The translations under genes and the position numbers were made by a program. This document shows, one piece after another, positions 51,658 to 60,883 of a stretch of 64,000 nt of DNA. The stretch's first letter is position 1. The number at the start of each line of letters is the position of its first letter. The notes beneath the pieces were generated by a model. The model was not told the DNA's origin. It worked only from the letters and a program-made list of their open reading frames with translations, and did not search any database. The DNA is from an uncultured Parasphingopyxis sp. (GTDB taxonomy: Bacteria; Pseudomonadota; Alphaproteobacteria; Sphingomonadales; Sphingomonadaceae). The DNA lies in assembly GCA_947259005.1 (NCBI GenBank), contig CAMYKP010000001.1:45696-109695 (forward strand), in the 5' to 3' direction.

Positions 51658-54186
51658 TTAGTAAATTCCGCCCTCGGATTGCAGGAATTCGCTGTCGTTG
51701 CGCGGGGCGTCGGATTCCACGGTGTTTTGCGCTTCCTCGGGCAGCACGGTGCGGACGGGGCGCCGGGCCACGACATCGCGCCGGATGGTCCGGGTCGGTT
51801 CACTGTCCGGCCGGAACGCTTCCCAGATTATCGCACTGCGCGGATCGCTGCTCGGCCATCCACCGAAGACACGGCGGCCGCTGCGGCGATCAATGCGGAC
51901 CATGCGAATACCGCGAGGAGCCCGGAAGGGGATAACGGCTTCGCCTTCCATCGTTTCAGCCATGAACTGACGGAAAATCGGCGCTGCCAAAGTGCCGCCC
52001 GCGCCATAACCCAGAGAACGGGCCTGTCGGTCATAACCGAGATAGACACCGGCCACGAGATTGGGCGTCCCGCCGACGAACCAGACATTGGTTGGCCCCG
52101 TCGTCGTTCCGGTCTTGCCGAAGATCGGCCTGTCGAGATCGCGGAGCATCGTTGCCGTACCGCGCTGGATGACACCCTGCAGGATATGGACCATCTGGAA
52201 GGCTGTCATCGGATCGACGACCTGGCGGCCCGCAATGGGCGGTCGCGGCATGCGTTCCCCGTCCCAGTCACGGGCGTTGCAGCCTTCGCAGGCGCGCCAG
52301 TTGGCGGGATAAATCACATCGCCGTCCCGGTTCTGGACATAGTCGATCAGCGAAGGCCCGACATCGCGGCCATGGTTGGCGAGCATGCCATAGGCGTTCA
52401 CCAGCCGCAGTACCGTTGTGTCACCGGCACCGAGCGAGAAGGCGAGATAGGGATCATAATCGCCGATCCCGGCATTGCTGATCAGTTCGACGACATTTTC
52501 CATGCCCGTGTCGGAAGCGGCCCGCACCGTCATCAGGTTCCGCGAATTTTCCAGGCCCCAGCGCAGGGTTTGCGGCCCGGCAACGCCGCCGCCCGAGTTG
52601 CGGAAGCATTTTCGGCCCAGGGCAGCGGATTGATAGACGCAAAACGGACCATCGACGATGATCGACGCTGGCGTCATCCCGTTCTCGAGGGCTGCGGCAT
52701 AGACGAACGGCTTGATGCTCGATCCAGGCTGGCGTTCTGCCTGTGTCGCGCGGTTGAAAGCTTCGAGCGTGGAGCTGAACCCGCCCTGCATGGCATAGAC
52801 ACGGCCCGTCTGGACATCCTCTACGACCATGCCGCCGGAAACGTCTGGCACTCTGGCCAGCGCATAGCTGCTGCCGGTCGGGCGGACGGTGATGATGTCG
52901 CCCGGTTCGATCGTCGAAAAGGCCGTGCCGCCACCACGCCGAGCGACTGATGCGGCAGAACGCGGAAGGGATGCCGTTTCGCCATCCGAGAATCCGATTT
53001 GTGCCGCGTTGCCGTCTTTCGAGATGACAACGGCCACGCGCCAGTCTTCATAGCCGACGCTGAGATTCGCACTGCGCAGGCGCGATTGCCATTCGCCGTC
53101 ATCCATCGGGATCGAAGCTACCGGCCCGCCCCAGGGCCGGCCGCGATCGAAGCGGAGCAGGCCGGCGCGCAGGGAGTTTTCGGCGCTGGTCTGCATATCA
53201 GGATCATAGGATGTGCGCACCCACAGGCCGCCCGTATAGACGCCATATGGTCCGTCTTCCGTGTCCTCGCCGAAACTGTCGACGAGAATCCGGCGCACTT
53301 CTTCCATATAATAGCCGCCGACATTGTCGGTGACCGATTGGGTTGTGCGGGTTGTCCCAAGCGGGGTCGCCACTGCGGCGTTATACTCGGCTTCGGTAAT
53401 CCAGTCATTTTCGCGCATCATGCCGAGCACGGTGTTCCGGCGTCGGAGCGCCAGATCGGGATTGGTTACCGGGTTGTACCGGGATGGCGCTTGCGGAAGT
53501 CCGGCCAGGAACGCGGCTTCATGCAGGGCGAGATCGGCAACATCCTTGTCGAAATAGGCCCGCGACGCCGCTTGTACGCCATAGGAATTGCGGCCGAGAA
53601 ATATCTGGTTGAGATAAAGCTCGAGGATTTGCTCTTTGGTCAGCACGCTTTCGATACGCGTGGCCAGGATCGCTTCGCGAATCTTGCGTGTGATGGAATA
53701 GTCGTCCGTCAGGAGCAGGTTCTTGGCGACCTGCTGCGTGATGGTGGAACCGCCGCGCGCACGTTCGCCGGAACCCATCTTCGACACATAGTCGATCACC
53801 GCGCCGAACAGGCCGGTATAGTCGAGTCCGTTATGGGAGAAGAACGTCTTGTCTTCTGCGGCCAGGAAAGCCCGGATGAGTACCGGCGGGAACTCTTCAT
53901 AAGCGAGCTCGACCCGGCGCTCCCGCGCGAAACTTTGCACCGGTTCGCCATTCACGTCGCGCACGAATGTCGGCAGGGCAGGCTCATAGTCGAGCAGGCT
54001 TTCCGCGGAGGGCAGGTCCCGCATGAACGTCATCCAGAACGCGAACATGGCGATCAGCGCGACAATCAACAAATACAGCGGCCAGCGATAGCGCCGCTTG
54101 CCCAATATCCGGCGGGCACCCGCCATGAAGCCGGTCGCCTCACGGCGCAGCTTCATATTCATGTCAGGTTCGGCAGCTTCCGTCAT
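51658..54186 (-). CDS. mrcA: penicillin-binding protein 1A (class A bifunctional)
   Basis: An 842-residue peptidoglycan glycosyltransferase/transpeptidase. A transmembrane anchor spans about 36-55. The glycosyltransferase domain shows catalytic Glu111 in EDKTFFSHNGLDY and GGSTITQQVAKN; an OB-like/PBP1A insert about 300-450 follows; the transpeptidase motifs are SxxK at Ser489 (PGSSIKPF), SRN at 548-550 and KTGTTTG at 691-697, so both activities appear intact. It makes the cell-wall glycan and cross-links. The gene is followed upstream on the same strand by the AmiC-type amidase gene, placing synthetic and hydrolytic wall enzymes together; a 107 bp gap separates them. Confidence 0.96.
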   Translation of the reverse strand: MTEAAEPDMNMKLRREATGFMAGARRILGKRRYRWPLYLLIVALIAMFAFWMTFMRDLPSAESLLDYEPALPTFVRDVNGEPVQSFARERRVELAYEEFPPVLIRAFLAAEDKTFFSHNGLDYTGLFGAVIDYVSKMGSGERARGGSTITQQVAKNLLLTDDYSITRKIREAILATRIESVLTKEQILELYLNQIFLGRNSYGVQAASRAYFDKDVADLALHEAAFLAGLPQAPSRYNPVTNPDLALRRRNTVLGMMRENDWITEAEYNAAVATPLGTTRTTQSVTDNVGGYYMEEVRRILVDSFGEDTEDGPYGVYTGGLWVRTSYDPDMQTSAENSLRAGLLRFDRGRPWGGPVASIPMDDGEWQSRLRSANLSVGYEDWRVAVVISKDGNAAQIGFSDGETASLPRSAASVARRGGGTAFSTIEPGDIITVRPTGSSYALARVPDVSGGMVVEDVQTGRVYAMQGGFSSTLEAFNRATQAERQPGSSIKPFVYAAALENGMTPASIIVDGPFCVYQSAALGRKCFRNSGGGVAGPQTLRWGLENSRNLMTVRAASDTGMENVVELISNAGIGDYDPYLAFSLGAGDTTVLRLVNAYGMLANHGRDVGPSLIDYVQNRDGDVIYPANWRACEGCNARDWDGERMPRPPIAGRQVVDPMTAFQMVHILQGVIQRGTATMLRDLDRPIFGKTGTTTGPTNVWFVGGTPNLVAGVYLGYDRQARSLGYGAGGTLAAPIFRQFMAETMEGEAVIPFRAPRGIRMVRIDRRSGRRVFGGWPSSDPRSAIIWEAFRPDSEPTRTIRRDVVARRPVRTVLPEEAQNTVESDAPRNDSEFLQSEGGIY

Positions 54187-54293
54187 CGCGCGCCGGTTTA
54201 CCAGCTTTGGCTATCGATGCCAGTCGGTTTTTGAACCCGCAGGCGTTCGCTACTTTCCTGCGCCATGCAAGATCATGACGATCGTTCTCCGAG

Positions 54294-55502
54294 TCAGTCC
54301 GTGCTTGCGGTGCGCCTTGCAAAATGGGTTTCGATGGCATCGGCCAAACCGCTTGCAATCGCCCTTTGTCCGTCGCGCGAGAACAGGCGCCGCGCATCGG
54401 CGGCATTGGTCAGATAGCCGGATTCGAACAGCACCGAAGGCAGGTCAGGTGCAGTGAGAACCCCGAAATCCGCCGAGCGGTGATAGTCGGCGCGGAACGG
54501 CACCGTGTCTCCGGCTTCGCGCCGCAAAAGGGAGGCGAAGCGGGCGGAAATATTCATCGTTTCGCGCCGCGTCAGGTCGATCAGGATCGATCTGACCTCT
54601 GAGTCGGCGCCGCCAAGATTGACGCCGTTGATAATATCGGCGGAATTTTCGCGCCTGGCCAGCTGTGCGGTTTCCCGATCGGAAGCAACTTCGGAAAGCG
54701 TATAGATCGTCGCGCCGTTCGCATCGGTGTTCGGAGCGCTGTCCGCATGGATGGAGATGAAGAGCTCCGCACCCAGCCTGCGCGCAATCTGATAGCGTTC
54801 CCGCAAGACAAGGAAGCGGTCATCGTCGCGGGTCAAGGCTACCCGCACACGGCCGGAGGCCAGCAGGGCATCGCGGGTGGCCCGCGCGATGGCGAGGGTG
54901 GCGTCTTTTTCGTGCCTGTTGCCGAATGGCGATATCGAGCCCGGATCATGTCCGCCATGGCCGGCGTCGATCACGACAAGCGGGCGGCCGCGCGGACCCT
55001 GAATAGTGGGCAGGCTTGTCTGGCCAGGTGGCGTGGCGCGGGGCAGGCGGACAGTCAGTTCGCCGCGACCGCGCGGTGGACGCGCGCGAAATGCCATGGG
55101 CGGCAAAAAGCTTGCGCGGCCAGCGGTTGCAGCGCTGGCAAACTGAATATGGCTCGCGGGCCGGATGTCGAGTGTGAAAGAGCGGCCATCGGCAGAAAAG
55201 CTGCCATTGCCGAATATTGCCGGCCGGGCGAGATCAAGCACAAGCCGTGCGGTCTGCGGGTCATATTGTCCCTGGCGCACGGCGCGAATGGGGCCTGCCT
55301 GTCCGCTGCCCGTGCCGGCGCGGGCACCGGTGACGTCGATGGCTATCCGATAGGGATTGTCGAGGACGAACGCCGATGCGTTTTCGACATAATCGTCGAA
55401 CTGCACGGTGATCCGGTCGGGTGTAACGTCCACGGCCTCGATGGCAGTCGCCAGGGCAGGCTGCCAACCGAAAATCGCGAATAAGGCGAATAGCAGGGAC
55501 AT
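54294..55502 (-). CDS. N-acetylmuramoyl-L-alanine amidase with AMIN domain (AmiC type)
   Basis: A 402-residue exported cell-wall amidase. The signal peptide MSLLFALFAIFGWQPALA precedes an AMIN domain (about 25-140, IEAVDVTPDRITVQFDDYVENAS) and the Amidase_3 catalytic domain. Zinc and catalytic residues are seen in VIDAGHGGHDPGS (His), RHEKDATLAI (Glu), FISIHADSAPN (His) and VLFESGYLTN (Glu). It cleaves amide bonds in septal peptidoglycan. The ORF track start is 55553; the ATG at 55502 has GGGACC immediately before and the N-terminal 17 codons are not required. It and mrcA are in the same orientation. Confidence 0.95.
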   Translation of the reverse strand: MSLLFALFAIFGWQPALATAIEAVDVTPDRITVQFDDYVENASAFVLDNPYRIAIDVTGARAGTGSGQAGPIRAVRQGQYDPQTARLVLDLARPAIFGNGSFSADGRSFTLDIRPASHIQFASAATAGRASFLPPMAFRARPPRGRGELTVRLPRATPPGQTSLPTIQGPRGRPLVVIDAGHGGHDPGSISPFGNRHEKDATLAIARATRDALLASGRVRVALTRDDDRFLVLRERYQIARRLGAELFISIHADSAPNTDANGATIYTLSEVASDRETAQLARRENSADIINGVNLGGADSEVRSILIDLTRRETMNISARFASLLRREAGDTVPFRADYHRSADFGVLTAPDLPSVLFESGYLTNAADARRLFSRDGQRAIASGLADAIETHFARRTASTD

Positions 55503-55553
55503 GGTCCCATATTGCCGCGCTTGGCCCCCCTTGGTCCAGCACAAAGACATCAT

Positions 55554-56069
55554 TAAGGTTACCCTTGTTGTTTTTTCGTCGATGTCAGGACTAGGACTGG
55601 CGCTTCAAAACTGGGTGTAAAAGTCCAGTTAACAGCGAGTTCACTATGTTTGTCCGGAGTTTATCTCCCATGTCTGAGATGCTTTTTCTTGCGGCGACCG
55701 GACGGCGCTGCTAGCGCAATTGCGATCAGGGGGTTGATTGTGCCGACCGGCATGACGACGTCTTGACCCATATGGCCGGTGCATTTTCGCCCGGCCCACC
55801 AGGTTGACGCTGCATGAGGCACTCACTTCCCGAACAACAGGCGATGCGCGAACCGCGCCGTCATGCGTTCGTGGGAAATCGTCCCGCCCCCGAGGCCGGA
55901 CATGCCAAAGCAGCAGAAGCGATTTTTCTTAGTTCACCCCGAATGGGCGCGACGCCCAATGTGCATATCACAAGGATATTGCGCGGTGCGGTCGCAAAAC
56001 GCTCATTCCCAATAATTCACATGCCCGCCCGGCCCAGTTGGCCTGCCCGGCATGTTCGGAGAAACATAA
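55554..56069. other. long non-coding leader region of rne
   Basis: Over 500 bp between the amiC and rne starts. Visible hairpins: GGGCG-CGA-CGCCC near 55945-55957, and CATGCC (56020-56025) paired with GGCATG (56049-56054) with internal complementary GC segments, ending 5-9 nt before the GGAGAAA ribosome binding site of rne. A 113-codon frame (55814-56155) spans it and overlaps rne in another frame; not considered coding. Confidence 0.55.
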
Positions 56070-58622
56070 ATGGCAACGCGTATGCTAATCGATGCGCGCC
56101 ACCGGGAAGAAACCCGTGTGGCGGTCGTCAAGAACAACCGGATCGAGGAATTTGATTTCGAATCCGAAGAGCACAAACAGCTCAAGGGAAATATTTATCT
56201 AGCCAAGGTTACCCGGGTCGAACCGTCGCTTCAGGCGGCATTTGTCGATTATGGCGGCAACCGGCACGGGTTTCTCGCCTTCAGCGAAATCCATCCCGAC
56301 TATTACCAGATTCCGAAAGAGGATCGCGAAAAGCTGCTCGCCGAAGAGGTTGAGCAAGCCAAGGAAGAGGCTGAGCTGCGCGAAAGCGAAGACGACGAGC
56401 AGAGCAAATCTGCCTCTGACGAAACCGGCGAAGATGGCGATGAGGGCGATGAGGCAGAGGTTGAGGAAACCGGCGATGCCGATGCCGATGAAGAGCATCA
56501 TGACGAGCCCTCGGTCCAGAATATTCGCAAGCGCCGGATGGACCTGCGCCGTCGCTACAAGATTCAGGATGTTATCCGCCGCCGCCAGGTGCTTCTCGTC
56601 CAGGTTGTGAAGGAAGAACGCGGCAACAAGGGCGCTGCGCTGACCAGCTATCTCTCGCTTGCCGGACGCTATTGCGTTCTCATGCCCAACACATCGCATG
56701 GCGGCGGGATCAGCCGGAAAATCTCCAACGTTTCGGATCGTAAGCGGCTGAAATCGGTGATATCCGAACTGAAACTGCCCGATACGATGGGTTGTATCGT
56801 CCGCACTGCCGGCATGACGCGCACCAAGACCGAGATCAAACGCGATTTCACCTATCTTGCGCGCCTCTGGGATGAAATCCGCGAGGCCACGCTCGGCGCC
56901 ACCGCGCCGGCAAAAATCTATACCGACAGCGATCTCATCAAACGGGCGATCCGCGATATCTATAATCGTGAAATCGACGAGGTGCTGGTCGAGGGCGAGG
57001 AAGGCTATAAGGCGGCCAAGGACTTCATGAAGCTGCTGATGCCGAGCCATGCGCGCAAGGTGAAGCAATATGCCGAAGCGACGCCGCTGTTCCAGCGCTA
57101 TCAGGTCGAAGACCAGCTCGGTGCGATGTACCAGCCGGTCGTCCAGCTGAAATCGGGCGGCTATCTGGTGATCAACCCGACCGAAGCCCTGGTGTCGATC
57201 GACATCAACTCGGGCCGGTCGACCCGCGAGCATAATATCGAGCAGACCGCGCTGAAGACGAACATCGAAGCGGCGCGCGAAATAGCCCGCCAGCTGCGCC
57301 TGCGCGATATGGCGGGCCTTGTCGTGATCGATTTCATCGACATGGATCACCGGTCGAACAACCGGAAAGTCGAAAGTGCGCTCAAAGACGCGCTGAAGAA
57401 TGACCGCGCCCGCATCCAGGTCGGACGGATATCTTCTTTCGGCTTGCTGGAAATGAGCCGTCAGCGCTTGCGGACCGGCATGCTCGAAGCCTCGACACAT
57501 GAATGCCCGCATTGTGAGGGCACGGGCCTGATGCGCACCGCTTCATCGGCGGGTCTTTCCGCGCTTCGGATGCTCGAAGAGGAAGCGGCCAAGGGCAAGG
57601 GCTCGAAACTGGTGCTGACCTGTTCGCGCGATGCTGCCGTCTATGTGCTGAATTCCAAGCGCAAGGAACTGGGCGAGGTTGAAGAGCTGTATGGCGTTTC
57701 GATCGAAGTGCATCCGGATCGCACGCTGGAAGGCGCGGCGATGGAAGTTTCCGCTTCCGGCCCGGCACCGACCAAAAAGGTAGAGATTGTCCCGCTCGTT
57801 CTCGACGATGATGACGATGATATCGTCGACGAGATCGAAGAGGAAGAAGACGAGGAGCAGAATACCGAAGACCAGCCGCGTTCGTCGCGCCGCCGGCGGG
57901 GTCGCCGGGGTGGCCGCGGCCGCCGCAAACCTCAGTCGGCTTCATCTGCGAACGACAGCGACAGTGAAGGTGGCGAAAAAAGCGAAGGTGAACAGAGCCA
58001 GTCAGCGGACGGTGGTGACGATGGGGATGGTGCACCGCGCAAGAAATCACGCCGGGGACGGCGCGGTGGACGTCGCCGGAAATCATCCTCGGAAACCCAG
58101 ACTGCCGAGACCTCAGGCGAGAATGAGGCACCATCGGGAGAAGAAGCCAAGTCCGAGGATGCTGCTGCCGCTGAGCCGGTCGCCGCTGACACCGGTGCTG
58201 CAGAGCCCAGCGCACCGGAAGAAGCTGTAGCTGAAAAGCCGAAACGTCGCCGGTCGAGCAAGAAAACGGTGGCCGAAGCGCAGCCGGAGCCGGAAACGGT
58301 CGCATCGGAGGGCGCTGCCCAGGCCGAGGCTGCTGCTGAAGAAGCTCCTGCAAAGCCGAAGCGCGCACCGCGTCGGCGTACAACCAAAGCGGCGACAGCA
58401 AAGACGGAAGCTGCACCGGCCGCCGATACTCCTGCAGAGGCGGAAACGCCTGCAGAACCAGTGCCGACGAAACCCAAACGTACCCGCAAAAAGGCAGCGC
58501 CAGCCGCATCAAACGATGCACCTGCGGCGAGCGAAACGCCGGTCTCCGAATCCGCCGAACAAAGCGGTGGCGGCAACGAGCCTGCGCGTCGTGGCTGGTG
58601 GCAGCGGACATTTGGCGAGTAG
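56070..58622 (+). CDS. rne: ribonuclease E/G (RNase E)
   Basis: An 850-residue endoribonuclease, scaffold of the RNA degradosome and mRNA turnover. The catalytic half includes the S1 domain start FVDYGGNRHGFLAFSEIHP, here interrupted by an acidic insert (EDDEQSKSASDETGEDGDEG ... about 110-160), then DPGxxK/catalytic region VVIDFIDMDHRSNNRKVE and the Zn-link THECPHCEGTG near 470. The C-terminal 300 residues are unstructured and Arg/Glu/Ala-Pro-rich (RRRRGRRGGRGRRK, EDAAAAEPVAADTG), a probable RNA-binding and partner-binding platform. GGAGAAA lies 6 nt before ATG. A 500 bp structured leader precedes it. Confidence 0.95.
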   Translation: MATRMLIDARHREETRVAVVKNNRIEEFDFESEEHKQLKGNIYLAKVTRVEPSLQAAFVDYGGNRHGFLAFSEIHPDYYQIPKEDREKLLAEEVEQAKEEAELRESEDDEQSKSASDETGEDGDEGDEAEVEETGDADADEEHHDEPSVQNIRKRRMDLRRRYKIQDVIRRRQVLLVQVVKEERGNKGAALTSYLSLAGRYCVLMPNTSHGGGISRKISNVSDRKRLKSVISELKLPDTMGCIVRTAGMTRTKTEIKRDFTYLARLWDEIREATLGATAPAKIYTDSDLIKRAIRDIYNREIDEVLVEGEEGYKAAKDFMKLLMPSHARKVKQYAEATPLFQRYQVEDQLGAMYQPVVQLKSGGYLVINPTEALVSIDINSGRSTREHNIEQTALKTNIEAAREIARQLRLRDMAGLVVIDFIDMDHRSNNRKVESALKDALKNDRARIQVGRISSFGLLEMSRQRLRTGMLEASTHECPHCEGTGLMRTASSAGLSALRMLEEEAAKGKGSKLVLTCSRDAAVYVLNSKRKELGEVEELYGVSIEVHPDRTLEGAAMEVSASGPAPTKKVEIVPLVLDDDDDDIVDEIEEEEDEEQNTEDQPRSSRRRRGRRGGRGRRKPQSASSANDSDSEGGEKSEGEQSQSADGGDDGDGAPRKKSRRGRRGGRRRKSSSETQTAETSGENEAPSGEEAKSEDAAAAEPVAADTGAAEPSAPEEAVAEKPKRRRSSKKTVAEAQPEPETVASEGAAQAEAAAEEAPAKPKRAPRRRTTKAATAKTEAAPAADTPAEAETPAEPVPTKPKRTRKKAAPAASNDAPAASETPVSESAEQSGGGNEPARRGWWQRTFGE

Positions 58623-58689
58623 ACAGACGATGATCTTCGGGACCCAGCTTTCATCCCCCGTTCAGGCGCAACGCCGGAAAGCGGTTGCG

Positions 58690-60087
58690 ATGACTGGGTC
58701 CCGCTTGATTCACACCGTTTCCCTTCGCCTGCTTTTGCGGGCAGTGCTGGTTTTGGTCCTCGGGCTAGTGATGGCGGTTCGGCCCGTCGCCGCGCAGTCC
58801 ATCCTGCGGGACGCCGAAACCGAAATGCTGCTCAATGACATCTCCGCGCCCTTGGTTGCGGCGGCCGGGCTCAATCCCAGCGGCTTCGAGATCGTTCTGG
58901 TCAATGATCCGAGCATCAACGCCTTTGTGGCCGGTGGGCAACGGGTTTACATCCATTCCGGCCTGATCATGGCTGCAGACAATGCCAATGAAGTGCAGGG
59001 CGTGATCGCGCACGAGATCGGCCATGTCACGGGCGGGCACTCGATTGCCATCCAGGATGCTGCTGGCGACTTCGCGGGCATCAGCATTTTATCGCTCCTG
59101 CTGGGCGCTGCCGCAATTGCCGCAGGTGCTCCGGAAGCGGGGCTGGGGCTGCTCTCCGCCGGTTCGCGCGCAGCATTGGGCAATTTTCTGGCCTTCAGCC
59201 GGACGCAGGAAGCCACGACCGATCTTGCCGGTGCGCAATATCTTTCGACAGCCGGGATCAGCGGGCGCGGCAGCCTTGCCTTCTTCCGGCGTCTGCAGAA
59301 TCTCGAATATCGACTCAACATCCCGCAGGACGAAGGCAGCTATGATCGCACTCATCCGCTGTCGCGCGAGCGGATCGCGATCCTGGAAGAACTGTACCAG
59401 AATGACCCTGCCTGGGATGCCGAGACGGATCCCGTTCTTGAAGCCCGGTTCCAGCGTGTCCGTGCCAAACTGAGCGGTTTTGTTTCGGAGCCCGAGCAAA
59501 CGCTGATCGCTTATCCGGTCAGCGATACCAGTGTACCTGCGCGCTATGCGCGGGCCTATGCATGGCATAAACAGGCATTTGCCGATCGGGCGCTTTCCGA
59601 GGTCGATGCATTGCTGGCCGATGCGCCGGACGATCCTTTCTTCCTTGAACTCAGGGGCCAGATATTCCTTGAATCGGGACGGCCTGACGAGGCTTTGGAG
59701 GATTTACGAACCGCGCTGGCCAATTCGCGCAACAACGCCCTTATCGCTTCCCTGTTCGGTCATGCCCTGATTGCGACCGAGGATGCGGACCATCTTGCCG
59801 AGGCGCGGCAGGTCCTCAGAACGGCTGTACAGCGCGACAATCGCAATCCCTTTGCCTGGCGCAGGCTTGGCTATATCTATTCGCAGGAGGGCGACATCGC
59901 CCGCGCCTATCTGGCAACCGCCGAATATGCGACCCTGGCCGGCTCTCCGCAGGAAGCCCTGGTCAATGCACGTCAGGCCATGCAGGGGATTCCGGACGGG
60001 ACGCCGGATTGGGTGCGCGCGCAGGACATTGCCATGATCGCAGAGGCGGCAATCGAAGAACAGGGCGGCCGCCGCCGCAATCGTTAA
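58690..60087 (+). CDS. M48 family periplasmic metalloprotease with TPRs (BepA-like)
   Basis: About 465 residues from the ATG at 58690, which has GGAAAGCGG ahead of it. A signal peptide/anchor (RLLLRAVLVLVLGLVMAVRPVAA) is followed by the metal motif HEIGH at 108-112 and the third ligand Glu174 in RTQEATTDLAG. A C-terminal tetratricopeptide region (about 290-460) suggests a BepA/YfgC-like outer-membrane protein quality-control role. The track start 58516 would read over the C-terminus of rne in another frame. It lies 68 bp after the rne stop on the same strand, potentially co-transcribed. Confidence 0.92.
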   Translation: MTGSRLIHTVSLRLLLRAVLVLVLGLVMAVRPVAAQSILRDAETEMLLNDISAPLVAAAGLNPSGFEIVLVNDPSINAFVAGGQRVYIHSGLIMAADNANEVQGVIAHEIGHVTGGHSIAIQDAAGDFAGISILSLLLGAAAIAAGAPEAGLGLLSAGSRAALGNFLAFSRTQEATTDLAGAQYLSTAGISGRGSLAFFRRLQNLEYRLNIPQDEGSYDRTHPLSRERIAILEELYQNDPAWDAETDPVLEARFQRVRAKLSGFVSEPEQTLIAYPVSDTSVPARYARAYAWHKQAFADRALSEVDALLADAPDDPFFLELRGQIFLESGRPDEALEDLRTALANSRNNALIASLFGHALIATEDADHLAEARQVLRTAVQRDNRNPFAWRRLGYIYSQEGDIARAYLATAEYATLAGSPQEALVNARQAMQGIPDGTPDWVRAQDIAMIAEAAIEEQGGRRRNR

Positions 60088-60109
60088 GCGCCGGGAACAG
60101 GATGTTCGA

Positions 60110-60883
60110 ATGACCGTCAATCGCTGGATATGGGGCGGCGCTATTGCGCTGATCGCTGCCGTTGGAGTCTTTTTCCTGTTGCGCCCGGACGGAACGGACA
60201 CTGTCGATGGCCAGACGCCTGTCGATCTGCCTGCGGGTGTTGACCGTGCGGATCTCGAAATCATTATCCGCGAATATATCCTCGCCAATCCCGAAATCAT
60301 TCCCGAAGCCATGGAACGGTTGCAGGAGCGCCGGATGGTGCAGATGATTTCCTCGATTCGCGACCAGCTGGAAACGCCGTTCGAAGGCGCATGGGCCGGG
60401 TCTGCCGATGCCGATGTCACGATTGTCGAGTTTTTCGACTATGCCTGCGGCTTCTGCCGCACCAGCCTGCCCGATATCGAGCGGCTGCTGGCCGAGGATG
60501 ATAATCTTCGCGTCGTATACCGCGAGCTGCCGATTCTGAGCGAGGAGAGCCTTGTGGCTGCGCGCGTCAGCCTGTCGGCGGCCCGCCAGCGTCAATATAT
60601 CGATTTTCATGATGCGCTGTTCGCGGCTGGCCGTCCGGGCGATGCGACAATCGCCGAGGCCCAGCGCAGCGCCGGTCTCGATCCCGCGCGCGTGCGGAGC
60701 GATATCGCGGATGCTGCGATCGATGAGGAAATTCGCAACAACCGGGAGCTTGCCGGACAGCTCGAACTTACCGGCACACCGGCCTTCGTCGTTGGTGACC
60801 GGATATTGTCGGGCGCGGTCGGTTATGAACGCTTGCGTGACGCAGTCCGTGAAGCCCGCGAGCGGCCAGGCAGTGGCGACTAG
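60110..60883 (+). CDS. DsbA-family thiol:disulfide oxidoreductase
   Basis: A 257-residue thioredoxin-fold protein with an N-terminal signal anchor (WGGAIALIAAVGVFFLLRP). Active site is CGFC at 113-116 in EFFDYACGFCRTSLPDI; cis-Pro and the rest of the DsbA_2-like fold (GTPAFVVGDRILSGAVGYERL) are visible. A cytoplasmic-facing helical segment of about 80 residues precedes the catalytic domain, as in the Com1/DsbA group of alphaproteobacteria. It is likely periplasmic and acts in disulfide formation or repair. Its TAG stop shares the CTAG with the convergent unknown gene. 22 bp after the M48 gene. Confidence 0.92.
   Translation: MTVNRWIWGGAIALIAAVGVFFLLRPDGTDTVDGQTPVDLPAGVDRADLEIIIREYILANPEIIPEAMERLQERRMVQMISSIRDQLETPFEGAWAGSADADVTIVEFFDYACGFCRTSLPDIERLLAEDDNLRVVYRELPILSEESLVAARVSLSAARQRQYIDFHDALFAAGRPGDATIAEAQRSAGLDPARVRSDIADAAIDEEIRNNRELAGQLELTGTPAFVVGDRILSGAVGYERLRDAVREARERPGSGD

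Noticed and set aside
51679-52950. 423-codon plus-strand ORF
   Set aside because: Antisense to PBP1A, which has all catalytic motifs.
52999-54234. 411-codon plus-strand ORF
   Set aside because: Antisense to PBP1A, no domain signal.
55814-56155. 113-codon plus-strand ORF before rne
   Set aside because: Overlaps the rne start in another frame, has no domain or good ribosome binding site and lies in the structured leader.
56199-57512. 437-codon minus-strand ORF
   Set aside because: Antisense to rne; no conserved motif.
57382-58611. 409-codon minus-strand ORF
   Set aside because: Antisense to the repetitive C-terminal part of rne, whose biased composition generates long open frames.
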